DNA of 10,356 nt from positions 1-10,356 of the forward strand of contig DASWJQ010000058.1 of assembly GCA_036397095.1 (NCBI GenBank), given 5' to 3'. The position numbers and the translations under genes were made by a program. Shown here piece after piece: positions 1-6,162 of the stretch. Origin of the DNA: DASWJQ01 sp036397095. GTDB lineage: Bacteria > Chloroflexota > Anaerolineae > Anaerolineales > E44-bin32. The number at the start of each line of letters is the position of its first letter. Position 1 is the stretch's first letter. Under the pieces are notes generated by a model. The model saw only the letters and a list, made by a program, of their open reading frames with translations. It did no database searches and had not been told where the DNA came from.

Positions 1-260
1 ATCACCACCCGCAGGGTCGTGTCGACCGCCTCCAGTTCTTCACAGGCCAGGCCCAACGAGATATAGTCCATCCCCTGGCCGCCGTAGCGCACGGGGATAC
101 TGATCCCCAGGATGCCCAATTCGGCCATTCTGGGTAGGACCTCCGGGGCCATCTCCGCCTTCTCGTCCCATTGGCGGATCGTCGGCTCCACTTCCTTGGT
201 GGCGAAATCGCGCACCATCTTTTGGACCATGAGATGCTCTTCTGTCAGCGAGAAATCCAT
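1..260 (-). CDS. Acyl-CoA dehydrogenase, N-terminal part (cut by window edge)
   Basis: The minus strand from the ATG at 260-258 reads through 86 codons without a stop and leaves the window. The protein begins MDFSLTEEHLMVQKMVRDFA and continues with GILGISIPVRYGGQGMDY at about residues 49-66, then LACEELEAVDTTLR. This is the typical alpha-helical N-terminal domain of acyl-CoA dehydrogenases, FAD flavoproteins that oxidise acyl-CoA to enoyl-CoA in fatty-acid or amino-acid breakdown. Complete members have about 380 residues, so roughly three quarters, including the catalytic base and most of the FAD site, lie outside. A GGAGG sits 9 nt before the ATG and supports this start. The fragment does not fix the substrate; glutaryl-CoA or short-chain types are possible. 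It is transcribed divergently from the TPR gene. Confidence 0.9.
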   Translation of the reverse strand, partial: MDFSLTEEHLMVQKMVRDFATKEVEPTIRQWDEKAEMAPEVLPRMAELGILGISIPVRYGGQGMDYISLGLACEELEAVDTTLRVV

Positions 261-269
261 GCCTGGCGC

Positions 270-274
270 CCTCC
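270..274 (-). promoter_or_regulatory. Ribosome binding site of the acyl-CoA dehydrogenase gene
   Basis: The minus strand reads GGAGG here, 9 nt before the ATG at 260. It is a canonical Shine-Dalgarno sequence and fixes the start codon. Confidence 0.75.
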
Positions 275-294
275 ATCGACCCAATCGCAGGCTC

Positions 295-300
295 ATTATA
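295..300 (-). promoter_or_regulatory. -10 element (TATAAT) for the acyl-CoA dehydrogenase gene
   Basis: The minus strand carries a perfect TATAAT, 34 nt before the ATG at 260. A start of transcription about 7 nt further on would give a leader of some 28 nt that includes the GGAGG. No recognisable -35 hexamer is present at 16-18 nt spacing, so the call rests on the -10 box and its position. Confidence 0.55.
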
Positions 301-348
301 GCCTTGCCCGCCACCACCTTGGGGCACACTCACTGACCAGCCGCCGTC

Positions 349-354
349 TATAAT
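349..354 (+). promoter_or_regulatory. -10 element (TATAAT) for the TPR gene, probably leaderless
   Basis: A perfect TATAAT ends only 7 nt before the ATG at 362. Transcription would therefore start at or next to the A of the start codon. No Shine-Dalgarno sequence is visible, which agrees with a leaderless mRNA. No good -35 is present at 17 nt. The box lies 48 nt from the opposing TATAAT at 295-300, so the two promoters are back to back. Confidence 0.55.
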
Positions 355-361
355 CGCCGCA

Positions 362-1792
362 ATGGACTTGAATTGGAGCACGGCCTGGCTTGCACTGCGG
401 CAGCGATGGCACCTCGCCGCCGCCCTGCTTGCCGGCGTCGCCCTGCTCAACCCCTCACCGGTCCCGGCCGAGCTGCTGTTGGCCTACGATCAAGCCCGCC
501 TGGCTCAGGCGGCCGGCGAGTTCGCGCTGGCGGCACAGGCGCTGGAGACTGCGCTGTCCGTCGAGCCGGTTCAACCATCGATTCGCCAGGCCAGCGCCCG
601 ATTGTGGCTGCAGGCCGGCCAGCCTGCAAACGCCCAGCGTGTCCTGTCGGCGGCCCCGCCGGCTTCGCCGCCCGGCCAGAACTGCCTGAGTTGGCAGATC
701 GAATGGTCCCTGGCCGGCCTCGAAAGCAGCGCCGCGATTCTCGACAGTTGGCCAGCCAACTGTCAGATCGACAGCGACTTGCTGCGCGACCGCCTGCGGC
801 AGGCGGTCGATGACGGCCGGCTAGAGGCAGCGCTTCCGCTGGCCAAAGCCTATGCGGCGCTGGCACCACGACCGCAGGACGCACACCTGCAGCTCGGACA
901 ACTTCTAGCGATCACCAAGCCAGCTGACGCGGTAGCCACCTTGCGCCAATCGCTAACTGACGATCCAGCCACGTCGGCGGCTGCCATTAACCTCATCCGG
1001 GCGATCGAAGATGCGCAGATCGAACCGTCGGCCGCCTTCCGGCTGGCCCAAGTTGGCCAGGCGCTGGCCCGCAATGGACAATGGGGGCTGGCGAAGGCCG
1101 CCTTCGAAAGTGCTCTCGAACTTGATCCAGACTACGTGGAAGCACTTGCCTATCACGGTCTGGCGCTCGATCAGACCGGGTTGGACGGCCTGGCTGACCT
1201 GCAGAAGGCCCGCGCGCTGGCCCCAGCCGCGCCGTTGCCGGCTTCTTTCTTGGGGCTCCATCTGCTGCAGACGGGAGAGGCGGTCCAGGCCATCCGCCAT
1301 TTGCAGGCGGCGGTTGCGCTCGAGCCAAGCAACCCAGCTTACCTGGCCCAGCTTGGCGCTGCCCAGGCGGCAGCCGGAGATTTGGGCGCGGCCCGCGTGT
1401 CCTACGAGGCAGCCGTGGCGGTTGCGCCGGCCGATTCGGATTTCTGGCGACTGCTGGCCGAGTTCAGCCTGCGCTACGAAGTCGATCTGGCCGGCCTGGC
1501 TCTACCCGCGGCCCGTCAGGCCTACCTGCTCGAGCCATCGCCCGCCCACGCCGATCTACTTGGCTATGCGCACTACCTGAACGGAAGCTACCAGGTGTCG
1601 GCGCGGCTCCTGACCCACGCCGTGGCGGCCGATCCCAGCTTGGCTAGCGCCCAGTACCACCTGGGCTTGCTCCAACTGGACTCGGGCGGGCCCTCAGCGG
1701 CCCGCGCCTCCCTGCAGCGCGCCCAGGCGTTGGACACCGACGGCCAGGTGGGGGCGCTGGCCGCCCGCACACTCGAGCGCTTCGACCGGTGA
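362..1792 (+). CDS. TPR-repeat protein with N-terminal signal/anchor
   Basis: A 476-residue, Ala/Leu-rich protein. Residues about 16-30 (HLAAALLAGVALL) form a hydrophobic stretch after Arg13 and Arg15, and VPA at 34-36 could be a signal-peptidase site, so it is probably exported or membrane anchored. Tetratricopeptide-like helix pairs follow: one around 38-68, and clearer ones around 226-260 (NGQWGLAKAAFESALELDP), 292-325 (GEAVQAIRHLQAAVALEP), 326-358, 393-426 and 427-460. TPRs make superhelical scaffolds for protein-protein contacts; no catalytic domain is visible. Two cysteines, C108 and C134, lie in the non-TPR middle and could form a disulfide outside the cytoplasm. The ATG follows a TATAAT by 7 nt with no Shine-Dalgarno. 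The stop overlaps a GTG of the next gene (GTGA), suggesting that the two are made together. The specific role is unknown. Confidence 0.85.
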   Translation: MDLNWSTAWLALRQRWHLAAALLAGVALLNPSPVPAELLLAYDQARLAQAAGEFALAAQALETALSVEPVQPSIRQASARLWLQAGQPANAQRVLSAAPPASPPGQNCLSWQIEWSLAGLESSAAILDSWPANCQIDSDLLRDRLRQAVDDGRLEAALPLAKAYAALAPRPQDAHLQLGQLLAITKPADAVATLRQSLTDDPATSAAAINLIRAIEDAQIEPSAAFRLAQVGQALARNGQWGLAKAAFESALELDPDYVEALAYHGLALDQTGLDGLADLQKARALAPAAPLPASFLGLHLLQTGEAVQAIRHLQAAVALEPSNPAYLAQLGAAQAAAGDLGAARVSYEAAVAVAPADSDFWRLLAEFSLRYEVDLAGLALPAARQAYLLEPSPAHADLLGYAHYLNGSYQVSARLLTHAVAADPSLASAQYHLGLLQLDSGGPSAARASLQRAQALDTDGQVGALAARTLERFDR

Positions 1793-2460
1793 CCCGCGGG
1801 CGACGTGCTAAAATGCCGGCCTTGCGTGCGGCGAGTGCGGTCCCGTTGATGGCCCTGATTGGGTCGGTCGTACTCAGCGCCTGTGGTCTGGAGGCCTCGG
1901 CGGGCGCCGGTCAGGTGTTGTTTCAGGACGACTTCTCGCGCAGTCTGAGCGGTTGGGACCGCCACCACGATGCGGTCTACGAAGCCGACTACCACCTCGA
2001 CCTGTACGCCATCCAGGTCAACCCAGCCAACACCGACGCCTGGTCGACGCCGGGGCTCAACTTTGGGGATGTGCTGGTCCAGGTCGAAGCCAGCAAGGCC
2101 GAGGGCACCGACGACAACCTCTTCGGCGTCATTTGCCGTTACCAGGATCCCCGCAACTTCTACTTCTTCGTAATCTCGTCGGACGGCTATGCCGGCATCG
2201 GTGTTAACAAGGAGGGCCGCCGCCAGCTGCTCTCGGGGGAGGCGCTGCTGCCCTCAACTGCCGTGCGCCAGGGGCAAGCCGGCAATGTGGTCCGCGCCGA
2301 CTGCCTCGGCTACGACCTGCGCCTGTATATCAACGGCGTGCTGGTCGCCGAGGCGCAGGCGGCCGAATGGCCAGCGGGCGACGTCGGAATGATTGCCGGC
2401 ACCTACGACACGCCCGGCGTGCGCATCTACTTCGACAACTTCTCCGTCGTTCAGCCCTGA
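1789..2460 (+). CDS. Lipoprotein with concanavalin/LamG-like beta-sandwich domain
   Basis: Up to 223 residues. A basic N-terminus (RGRR, then R13) is followed by the hydrophobic segment VPLMALIGSVV and the lipobox LSAC at 29-32, so Cys32 should be lipidated and the mature protein held outside the membrane. Residues about 44-221 begin LFQDDFSRSLSGWD and end VRIYFDNFSV, with FGVICRYQDPRNFYFFVIS in the middle. This is the pattern of the jelly-roll domains (LamG/DUF1080-like) of secreted carbohydrate-related proteins. I see no catalytic residues I can name, so binding is more likely than hydrolysis. C116 and C172 could form a disulfide. The start is uncertain. The GTG at 1789 overlaps the preceding stop, but ATG at 1813 (overlapping TAAAAT) and TTG at 1822 (7 nt after it) are also in frame, and all keep the lipobox. 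Confidence 0.8.
   Translation: MTRGRRAKMPALRAASAVPLMALIGSVVLSACGLEASAGAGQVLFQDDFSRSLSGWDRHHDAVYEADYHLDLYAIQVNPANTDAWSTPGLNFGDVLVQVEASKAEGTDDNLFGVICRYQDPRNFYFFVISSDGYAGIGVNKEGRRQLLSGEALLPSTAVRQGQAGNVVRADCLGYDLRLYINGVLVAEAQAAEWPAGDVGMIAGTYDTPGVRIYFDNFSVVQP
1809..1814 (+). promoter_or_regulatory. Extended -10 element (TGC-TAAAAT), possible internal promoter
   Basis: TGC at 1806-1808 followed by TAAAAT makes an extended -10 box. An in-frame TTG at 1822 lies 7 nt after it, the same gap as between TATAAT and ATG of the TPR gene. This suggests that the lipoprotein can also be made from its own leaderless mRNA. No -35 is evident. Confidence 0.4.
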
Positions 2461-2466
2461 GGTGCT

Positions 2467-2491
2467 GGCCCGGCCGCCAACAGCCCGGGCC
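2467..2491 (+). terminator. GC-rich hairpin after the lipoprotein gene
   Basis: GGCCCGG (2467-2473) and CCGGGCC (2485-2491) are exact reverse complements separated by 11 nt, beginning 7 nt after the lipoprotein stop. The stem is all G/C, but no T-run follows, so it is not a classical intrinsic terminator. The position between one gene's end and the next promoter fits a terminator or a 3'-end stabiliser. Confidence 0.35.
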
Positions 2492-2501
2492 GCCGCTATG
2501 C

Positions 2502-2507
2502 TACAAT
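2502..2507 (+). promoter_or_regulatory. Extended -10 promoter (TGC-TACAAT) of the yqeY operon
   Basis: TGC at 2499-2501 precedes TACAAT. It is the only promoter-like site in the 115-nt gap before yqeY. Transcription from about 2514 would give a leader of some 60 nt ending in GGAGG and the ATG. No -35 is visible, which is common for extended -10 promoters. Confidence 0.5.
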
Positions 2508-2566
2508 TTCGGCCGCGGGCCAGCGAACATGGTAACCAGTGCAGAGAGCCGGTCCGCCGCCAACCC

Positions 2567-2571
2567 GGAGG
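2567..2571 (+). promoter_or_regulatory. Ribosome binding site of yqeY
   Basis: GGAGG stands 4 nt before the ATG at 2576. It marks that ATG as the start rather than upstream in-frame codons, whose translation does not resemble the family. Confidence 0.65.
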
Positions 2572-2575
2572 CGGG

Positions 2576-3031
2576 ATGCCAACCAAAGCTGAACTCGAAA
2601 CCCAACTCAAGGAGGCCATGCGCAGCGGGGATGAGCTGCGCAAACGCACCCTGCGAATGGTGTTGGCGGCGATCAAGTTGGACGAGGTCGACCAGCGCGG
2701 AGCGATTGACGAGGCCGGCGTGCTCAAGGCGCTGCAGAAGGAAGCCAAGGGCCGGCGTGAAACGATCGAAGACGCCCAGAAAGCCAAACGTCAGGATCTG
2801 ATCGATGCGGCCGAAGCCGAACTGGCCCTGCTGGAAACCTACTTGCCGCAGCCTCTCTCCGAATCTGAAATCGAACGCCTGGCCAACCAGGTCATCAAGG
2901 AGACAGGCGCCGCCGGCGCCGAAGATCTGGGCAAAGTGATGGGGCGGATGATGGCGCAGACTGCCGGCCGGGCCGATGGCAGCCAGGTCAGCCGGATTGT
3001 CCGTCGCCTCCTGAGCGAATCCAAGGACTAG
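2576..3031 (+). CDS. yqeY: GatB/YqeY domain protein
   Basis: A 151-residue protein matching the whole YqeY family: RKRTLRMVLAAIKLDEV at about 22-38, KEAKGRRETIEDA near 55-67, LLETYLPQPLSESEIE at about 85-100 and DLGKVMGRMMAQTAGRADG at about 117-135. YqeY shares the tail domain found at the C-terminus of the GatB subunit and of some Asp-tRNA(Asn)/Glu-tRNA(Gln) amidotransferases, where it helps bind tRNA. The role of the stand-alone form is not settled, and no amidotransferase gene is in the window. It is the first gene of the operon, and its stop is separated from the next start by 1 nt. The family often sits beside the ybeY cluster in Gram-positive-type genomes, which supports the assignment. 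Confidence 0.92.
   Translation: MPTKAELETQLKEAMRSGDELRKRTLRMVLAAIKLDEVDQRGAIDEAGVLKALQKEAKGRRETIEDAQKAKRQDLIDAAEAELALLETYLPQPLSESEIERLANQVIKETGAAGAEDLGKVMGRMMAQTAGRADGSQVSRIVRRLLSESKD
3023..3027 (+). promoter_or_regulatory. Ribosome binding site of the HD phosphodiesterase gene, inside yqeY
   Basis: AAGGA lies in the last codons of yqeY and 5 nt before the GTG at 3033. It supports the GTG start, since no other start codon lies close by in that frame. Confidence 0.5.
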
Positions 3032-3032
3032 G

Positions 3033-5216
3033 GTGGACAGCGACGCCAGTTCGCGTCCGAGCGCCGTCAAGCGTTTGCAGGATGCCTGGAACGCGGCCCG
3101 CCTTTGGCTGGTTTTCGGACTGGCGTTGGCCGGCATTACAGCGGCCTTGTCGATCCCGATTTCCGATCGCCAATCGACCTTCGGCTTAGCGGCCGGCGAT
3201 GTCGCCCCCCAAGACATCCTGGCCCCCTACTCAATCACCTACACCAGCGACGTTCTCACCGAAGAATCCCGCCAGGCGGCAGCCGAGGCAGTTCCACCCG
3301 CCTTTGATCCGCCCGACAGCCAGGTGGCTCGCCAGCAGCTCGACCAATTGACGGCCACGGTCGAGTTCATCGACGCCGTGCGGGCCGACCAAAACGCCAG
3401 CTTGGAAGAAAAGCGCTCCGATCTGGCCGCAATTCAGGCGCTGGCTCTGTCATCGGCCGAGGTCGATGCCATCCTGGAACTGTCCGATGTACGCTGGCTA
3501 GCCGTCCGCAGTGAATCGATGGCGGTGCTCGAGCAGGTCATGCGCAACGAGATCCGGCCGAGCCAGTTGGAGCAGGCCCGCCGTTCTGTGCCGGCCCTGG
3601 TCAGCATCGCCATTCCCGAGGACCAGGCGGCGCTGGTGGTCTCCCTGGGCCAGCCGTTCGTGGTGGCCAACTCACGGTTGAATGAGCAGGCGACGGAGGC
3701 CGCCCGCCAACGGGCCCGCGAGGCAGATACACCAGTCATTGAGTCGTACGCCGCCGGCGAGACCATCGTCAGCCGAGGCGAGATTGTGACCTGGCGCGAT
3801 ATCGAGGCGCTCGAGCACTACGGCCTGCTGACCGAACCGGAACCCTGGCGCGAAATCGCCTACCGAGCGCTTCTTGTCGCCCTGCTCTGCTCCAGCTTGG
3901 TCCTGTTCGCCTACCGGGTTCATCCGGATCAAATCCAGGATGTCCGGATGGCAGCGCTGTTGGCTACGTTGATTGTGGCCTTCACCTTTGCCATGCAAGT
4001 CATGATCCCCGGCCGGACAGTGCTCCCCTACCTGTACCCCGCCGCCACTTTGCCCATGGTCATGGCCGTGTTGTTCGGCCCTGGCATGGGCATGATGACC
4101 GCCATGGTCTCCGGCGCCCTGGCCGGCTACCTCGGCGCCCGCGGCCTAGAGCTCGGCCTGTACATGGCGTTGAGCGGGATCATGGGTGCGCTGCTGATCG
4201 GTAAGGCCGAGCGGCTGAGTTCGTTCTTCTGGGCGGGCCTGGCTTCAGCCCTGGCCAGTGTCGTGATCGTGATTGTTTTCCGTTTTCCCGATGCATCGAC
4301 CGACATGATCGGCAAGGCGACCCTCATGGGTGGCGGCTTGCTAAGCGGCCTTATCTCCGCCAGCCTGGCCTTCGGCCTGCTGCTGCTGATCGGCGGCCTG
4401 CTGGGGATCACCACCAACCTGCAACTAATCGAATTGTCCCGCCCGGACCACCCCCTGCTCCAGTTCATCTTGCGCAATGCGCCCGGTACCTACCAACACA
4501 GCCTGCAAGTGGCCAACCTGTCCGAGCAGGCCGCCCGGGCGATCAACGCCAACCCGCTGCTGACTCGCGTCGGCGCGCTGTACCACGACGCCGGCAAGGC
4601 GGTGCGGCCCCAGTTCTTCATCGAAAACCAGATGCCTGGGCAGAACATCCACGAACAACTCGACCCGACAACCAGTGCTTCGGTGATTCTGGGGCATGTG
4701 GCCGACGGACTTGAGTTGGCGCGCAAGTACCGCCTGCCCAAGGCAGTTCGGGATTTCATCCCCGAGCATCACGGTCGGATGGAAGCCAGCTACCAATATC
4801 AGCAAGCGGTGGAGGCCGCCCAGGAAGGCGCCAGGGTCAATAAGACCAACTTCACCTACCCGGGGCCGCGGCCGCGTTCGCGTGAAGCTGCCCTGCTGAT
4901 GCTGGCCGATGGCGTCGAAGCCAAGGCCCGGGCCGAAATGCCAGACGACGAAGCCGAAATTGACACGCTGGTGCGCTGGGTCGTTCAAGACCGTCTCAAC
5001 GCCGGCCAACTCGATCGCACCGATCTGACGCTGAAAGACTTGGACACGATCCGCCGCTCATTCGTCAGCACCTTGCGCGGCATCTACCACCCGCGCATCC
5101 GCTACCAGGAACCGGACGAAGACGACCAAACCGCCCCCCTCAGCGTGCGCCCCTCCGGCGCCCAAGAGCAGACCGCGCCGTCGGCCTCGACACCCAACCC
5201 AGCCGACGGCCGATGA
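3033..5216 (+). CDS. pgpH: PgpH-type 7TM-HD cyclic-di-AMP phosphodiesterase
   Basis: A 727-residue membrane protein. Order: cytoplasmic start; transmembrane helix about 23-42; an external 7TMR-HDED-like domain about 45-270 (DVAPQDILAPYSITY at 56-70, AGETIVSRGEIVTW at 241-254); seven hydrophobic helices between about 278 and 459; and a cytoplasmic HD domain about 480-690. Every expected HD metal ligand is present: H489 (TYQHS), H518-D519 (LYHDAGK), H555 (LGHV), H579-H580 (PEHHG) and D626 (MLADGVEA). Characterised relatives hydrolyse cyclic di-AMP, the second messenger controlling osmolyte and potassium balance; here the substrate is inferred from family and architecture. The last 35 residues or so are an acidic, Pro/Ser/Thr-rich tail that looks disordered. 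A GTG start is used, 1 nt after the yqeY stop. It is coupled to ybeY by ATGA. phoH is missing between yqeY and this gene. Confidence 0.93.
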   Translation: MDSDASSRPSAVKRLQDAWNAARLWLVFGLALAGITAALSIPISDRQSTFGLAAGDVAPQDILAPYSITYTSDVLTEESRQAAAEAVPPAFDPPDSQVARQQLDQLTATVEFIDAVRADQNASLEEKRSDLAAIQALALSSAEVDAILELSDVRWLAVRSESMAVLEQVMRNEIRPSQLEQARRSVPALVSIAIPEDQAALVVSLGQPFVVANSRLNEQATEAARQRAREADTPVIESYAAGETIVSRGEIVTWRDIEALEHYGLLTEPEPWREIAYRALLVALLCSSLVLFAYRVHPDQIQDVRMAALLATLIVAFTFAMQVMIPGRTVLPYLYPAATLPMVMAVLFGPGMGMMTAMVSGALAGYLGARGLELGLYMALSGIMGALLIGKAERLSSFFWAGLASALASVVIVIVFRFPDASTDMIGKATLMGGGLLSGLISASLAFGLLLLIGGLLGITTNLQLIELSRPDHPLLQFILRNAPGTYQHSLQVANLSEQAARAINANPLLTRVGALYHDAGKAVRPQFFIENQMPGQNIHEQLDPTTSASVILGHVADGLELARKYRLPKAVRDFIPEHHGRMEASYQYQQAVEAAQEGARVNKTNFTYPGPRPRSREAALLMLADGVEAKARAEMPDDEAEIDTLVRWVVQDRLNAGQLDRTDLTLKDLDTIRRSFVSTLRGIYHPRIRYQEPDEDDQTAPLSVRPSGAQEQTAPSASTPNPADGR

Positions 5217-5671
5217 AGGCTCAGGTTCATTGGAACTCCGAAGACGGCTTTGAGATATCTGCTCCGGCCCCACAGCGAGCGGCCGAAGCCGTCCTTACAG
5301 CTCTCAGGCCTGAGCCGGCCGCTATGACGGTGGCGTTGGTTGGGGAGCCGACGATGGCCCGCCTGCACCTTGAGCACATGCGTGAGCCGGGCCCAACCGA
5401 CGTGCTGTCCTATGCCGACGGGGATCCCGACCCCGAGTCTGGCCTACCCTACCTGGGGGACGTCGTCATCTGTGTACCCGTTGCCGAGCAACAAGCCCGT
5501 GCCGGCGGGCACCCCCTGGCCGCCGAGTTGGAACTGCTGGCTGTCCACGGAACACTTCACCTGCTGGGTTATGACCATGACACTCCTGCCACGCGGCGGG
5601 CCATGTGGCGCCTGCAGGCGCAAGTACTTGAACAAATTGGCAGCCAGGCCAAACCATTGGAGTTCGAATGA
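5213..5671 (+). CDS. ybeY: Endoribonuclease YbeY (16S rRNA maturation)
   Basis: A 152-residue protein, the usual size. The signature HGTLHLLGYDH at 112-122 supplies the three zinc-binding histidines H112, H116 and H122. PTDVLSY at 61-67 and LGDVVI at 81-86 are the two other conserved strips of the family. YbeY is a metal-dependent single-strand RNase that takes part in 16S rRNA 3'-end maturation and ribosome quality control in the cytoplasm. Its ATG overlaps the stop of the phosphodiesterase gene (ATGA), and its own stop overlaps the next start in the same way, so all three should be co-translated. The classic family strip reads TDVLSF; here Phe is Tyr, a mild change. Confidence 0.96.
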   Translation: MKAQVHWNSEDGFEISAPAPQRAAEAVLTALRPEPAAMTVALVGEPTMARLHLEHMREPGPTDVLSYADGDPDPESGLPYLGDVVICVPVAEQQARAGGHPLAAELELLAVHGTLHLLGYDHDTPATRRAMWRLQAQVLEQIGSQAKPLEFE

Positions 5672-6051
5672 GCTACCAGCGGCGGGCTCGCAGCCGTTTG
5701 GCCTCCTTCCGTTATGCATTCTCAGGCTGGTGGTATGTCCTTCGCACCCAGCGCAATGCCTGGATCCATACCGCCGCCAGCCTCGGTGTGATGGCAGCCG
5801 GCGTCCACTTCCGCCTCGACCGCCTCGAATGGGCCATCATGTTGCTGGCGATGGCGCTGGTCTGGCTGGCCGAATTCTTTAATACGGCGCTTGAGGCTGT
5901 TGTCGATCTGGCCAGTCCTCAACTCCACCCTCTGGCACGCGTCGGCAAGGATGTTGGTGCTGCCGCTGTTCTGATCGCCGCCGGCGCAGCCGCCCTGATC
6001 GGGATCATGGTCCTCGGGCCTTATATGGTTGCACTGCTGTGGCCCGCCTAG
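5668..6051 (+). CDS. dgkA: Diacylglycerol kinase / undecaprenol kinase (DgkA family)
   Basis: A 127-residue small integral membrane kinase. N30 and H34 lie in RNAWIHTAAS, and the central signature EFFNTALEAVVD (69-80) contains the active-site E69, N72 and E76. GKDVGAAAVLIAA (93-105) completes the motif. Three hydrophobic helices lie at about 33-47, 54-72 and 96-124, typical of the trimeric DgkA fold. In Gram-positive-type bacteria, members beside ybeY phosphorylate undecaprenol and so return the lipid carrier to cell-wall synthesis; E. coli DgkA uses diacylglycerol instead. The genomic position favours undecaprenol, but the sequence alone does not decide this. It is translationally coupled to ybeY (ATGA) and is the last gene of the operon. 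No clear terminator follows. Confidence 0.93.
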   Translation: MSYQRRARSRLASFRYAFSGWWYVLRTQRNAWIHTAASLGVMAAGVHFRLDRLEWAIMLLAMALVWLAEFFNTALEAVVDLASPQLHPLARVGKDVGAAAVLIAAGAAALIGIMVLGPYMVALLWPA

Positions 6052-6062
6052 TCCGGCTCCCC

Positions 6063-6089
6063 TTGCAGCCAGTTTGCAGTCAATTGCCC
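6063..6089 (+). repeat. Phased TTGC direct repeats overlapping a -35 box
   Basis: TTGCAG occurs at 6063-6068 and 6074-6079, and TTGCCC at 6084-6089. The starts are 11 and 10 nt apart, about one helical turn, so all face the same side of the DNA. The third copy doubles as the -35 of the kinase promoter. This arrangement resembles binding sites of tandem-binding activators; the binding protein is unknown. Confidence 0.35.
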
Positions 6090-6112
6090 CCCCTCCTCAA
6101 CTGTGCGATAAT
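6084..6112 (+). promoter_or_regulatory. Promoter of the histidine kinase gene
   Basis: TTGCCC (6084-6089) and GATAAT (6107-6112) are separated by 17 nt, and TG at 6104-6105 makes the -10 an extended one. This is the best two-box promoter in the window. Transcription from about 6120 would leave a leader of some 43 nt. A purine-rich AGGGGGAG at 6142-6149 is the likely ribosome site, although its 13-nt distance from the ATG at 6163 is long. Confidence 0.55.
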
Positions 6113-6162
6113 GCCGCCGGACCACCTAGTGACGACGGAACAGGGGGAGCCTGGCATCGGAC

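Noticed and set aside
40..450. 136-residue open frame on the minus strand across the divergent promoter region
   Set aside because: It is a shadow of the true minus-strand acyl-CoA dehydrogenase frame. It spans two -10 boxes and the start of the TPR gene, and its protein is low-complexity Gly/Arg/Pro with no family pattern.
2501..3217. 238-residue minus-strand open frame antisense to yqeY and the start of pgpH
   Set aside because: Long antisense frames are expected in GC-rich genes. Both sense proteins match known families, and this frame has no recognisable motif or ribosome site.
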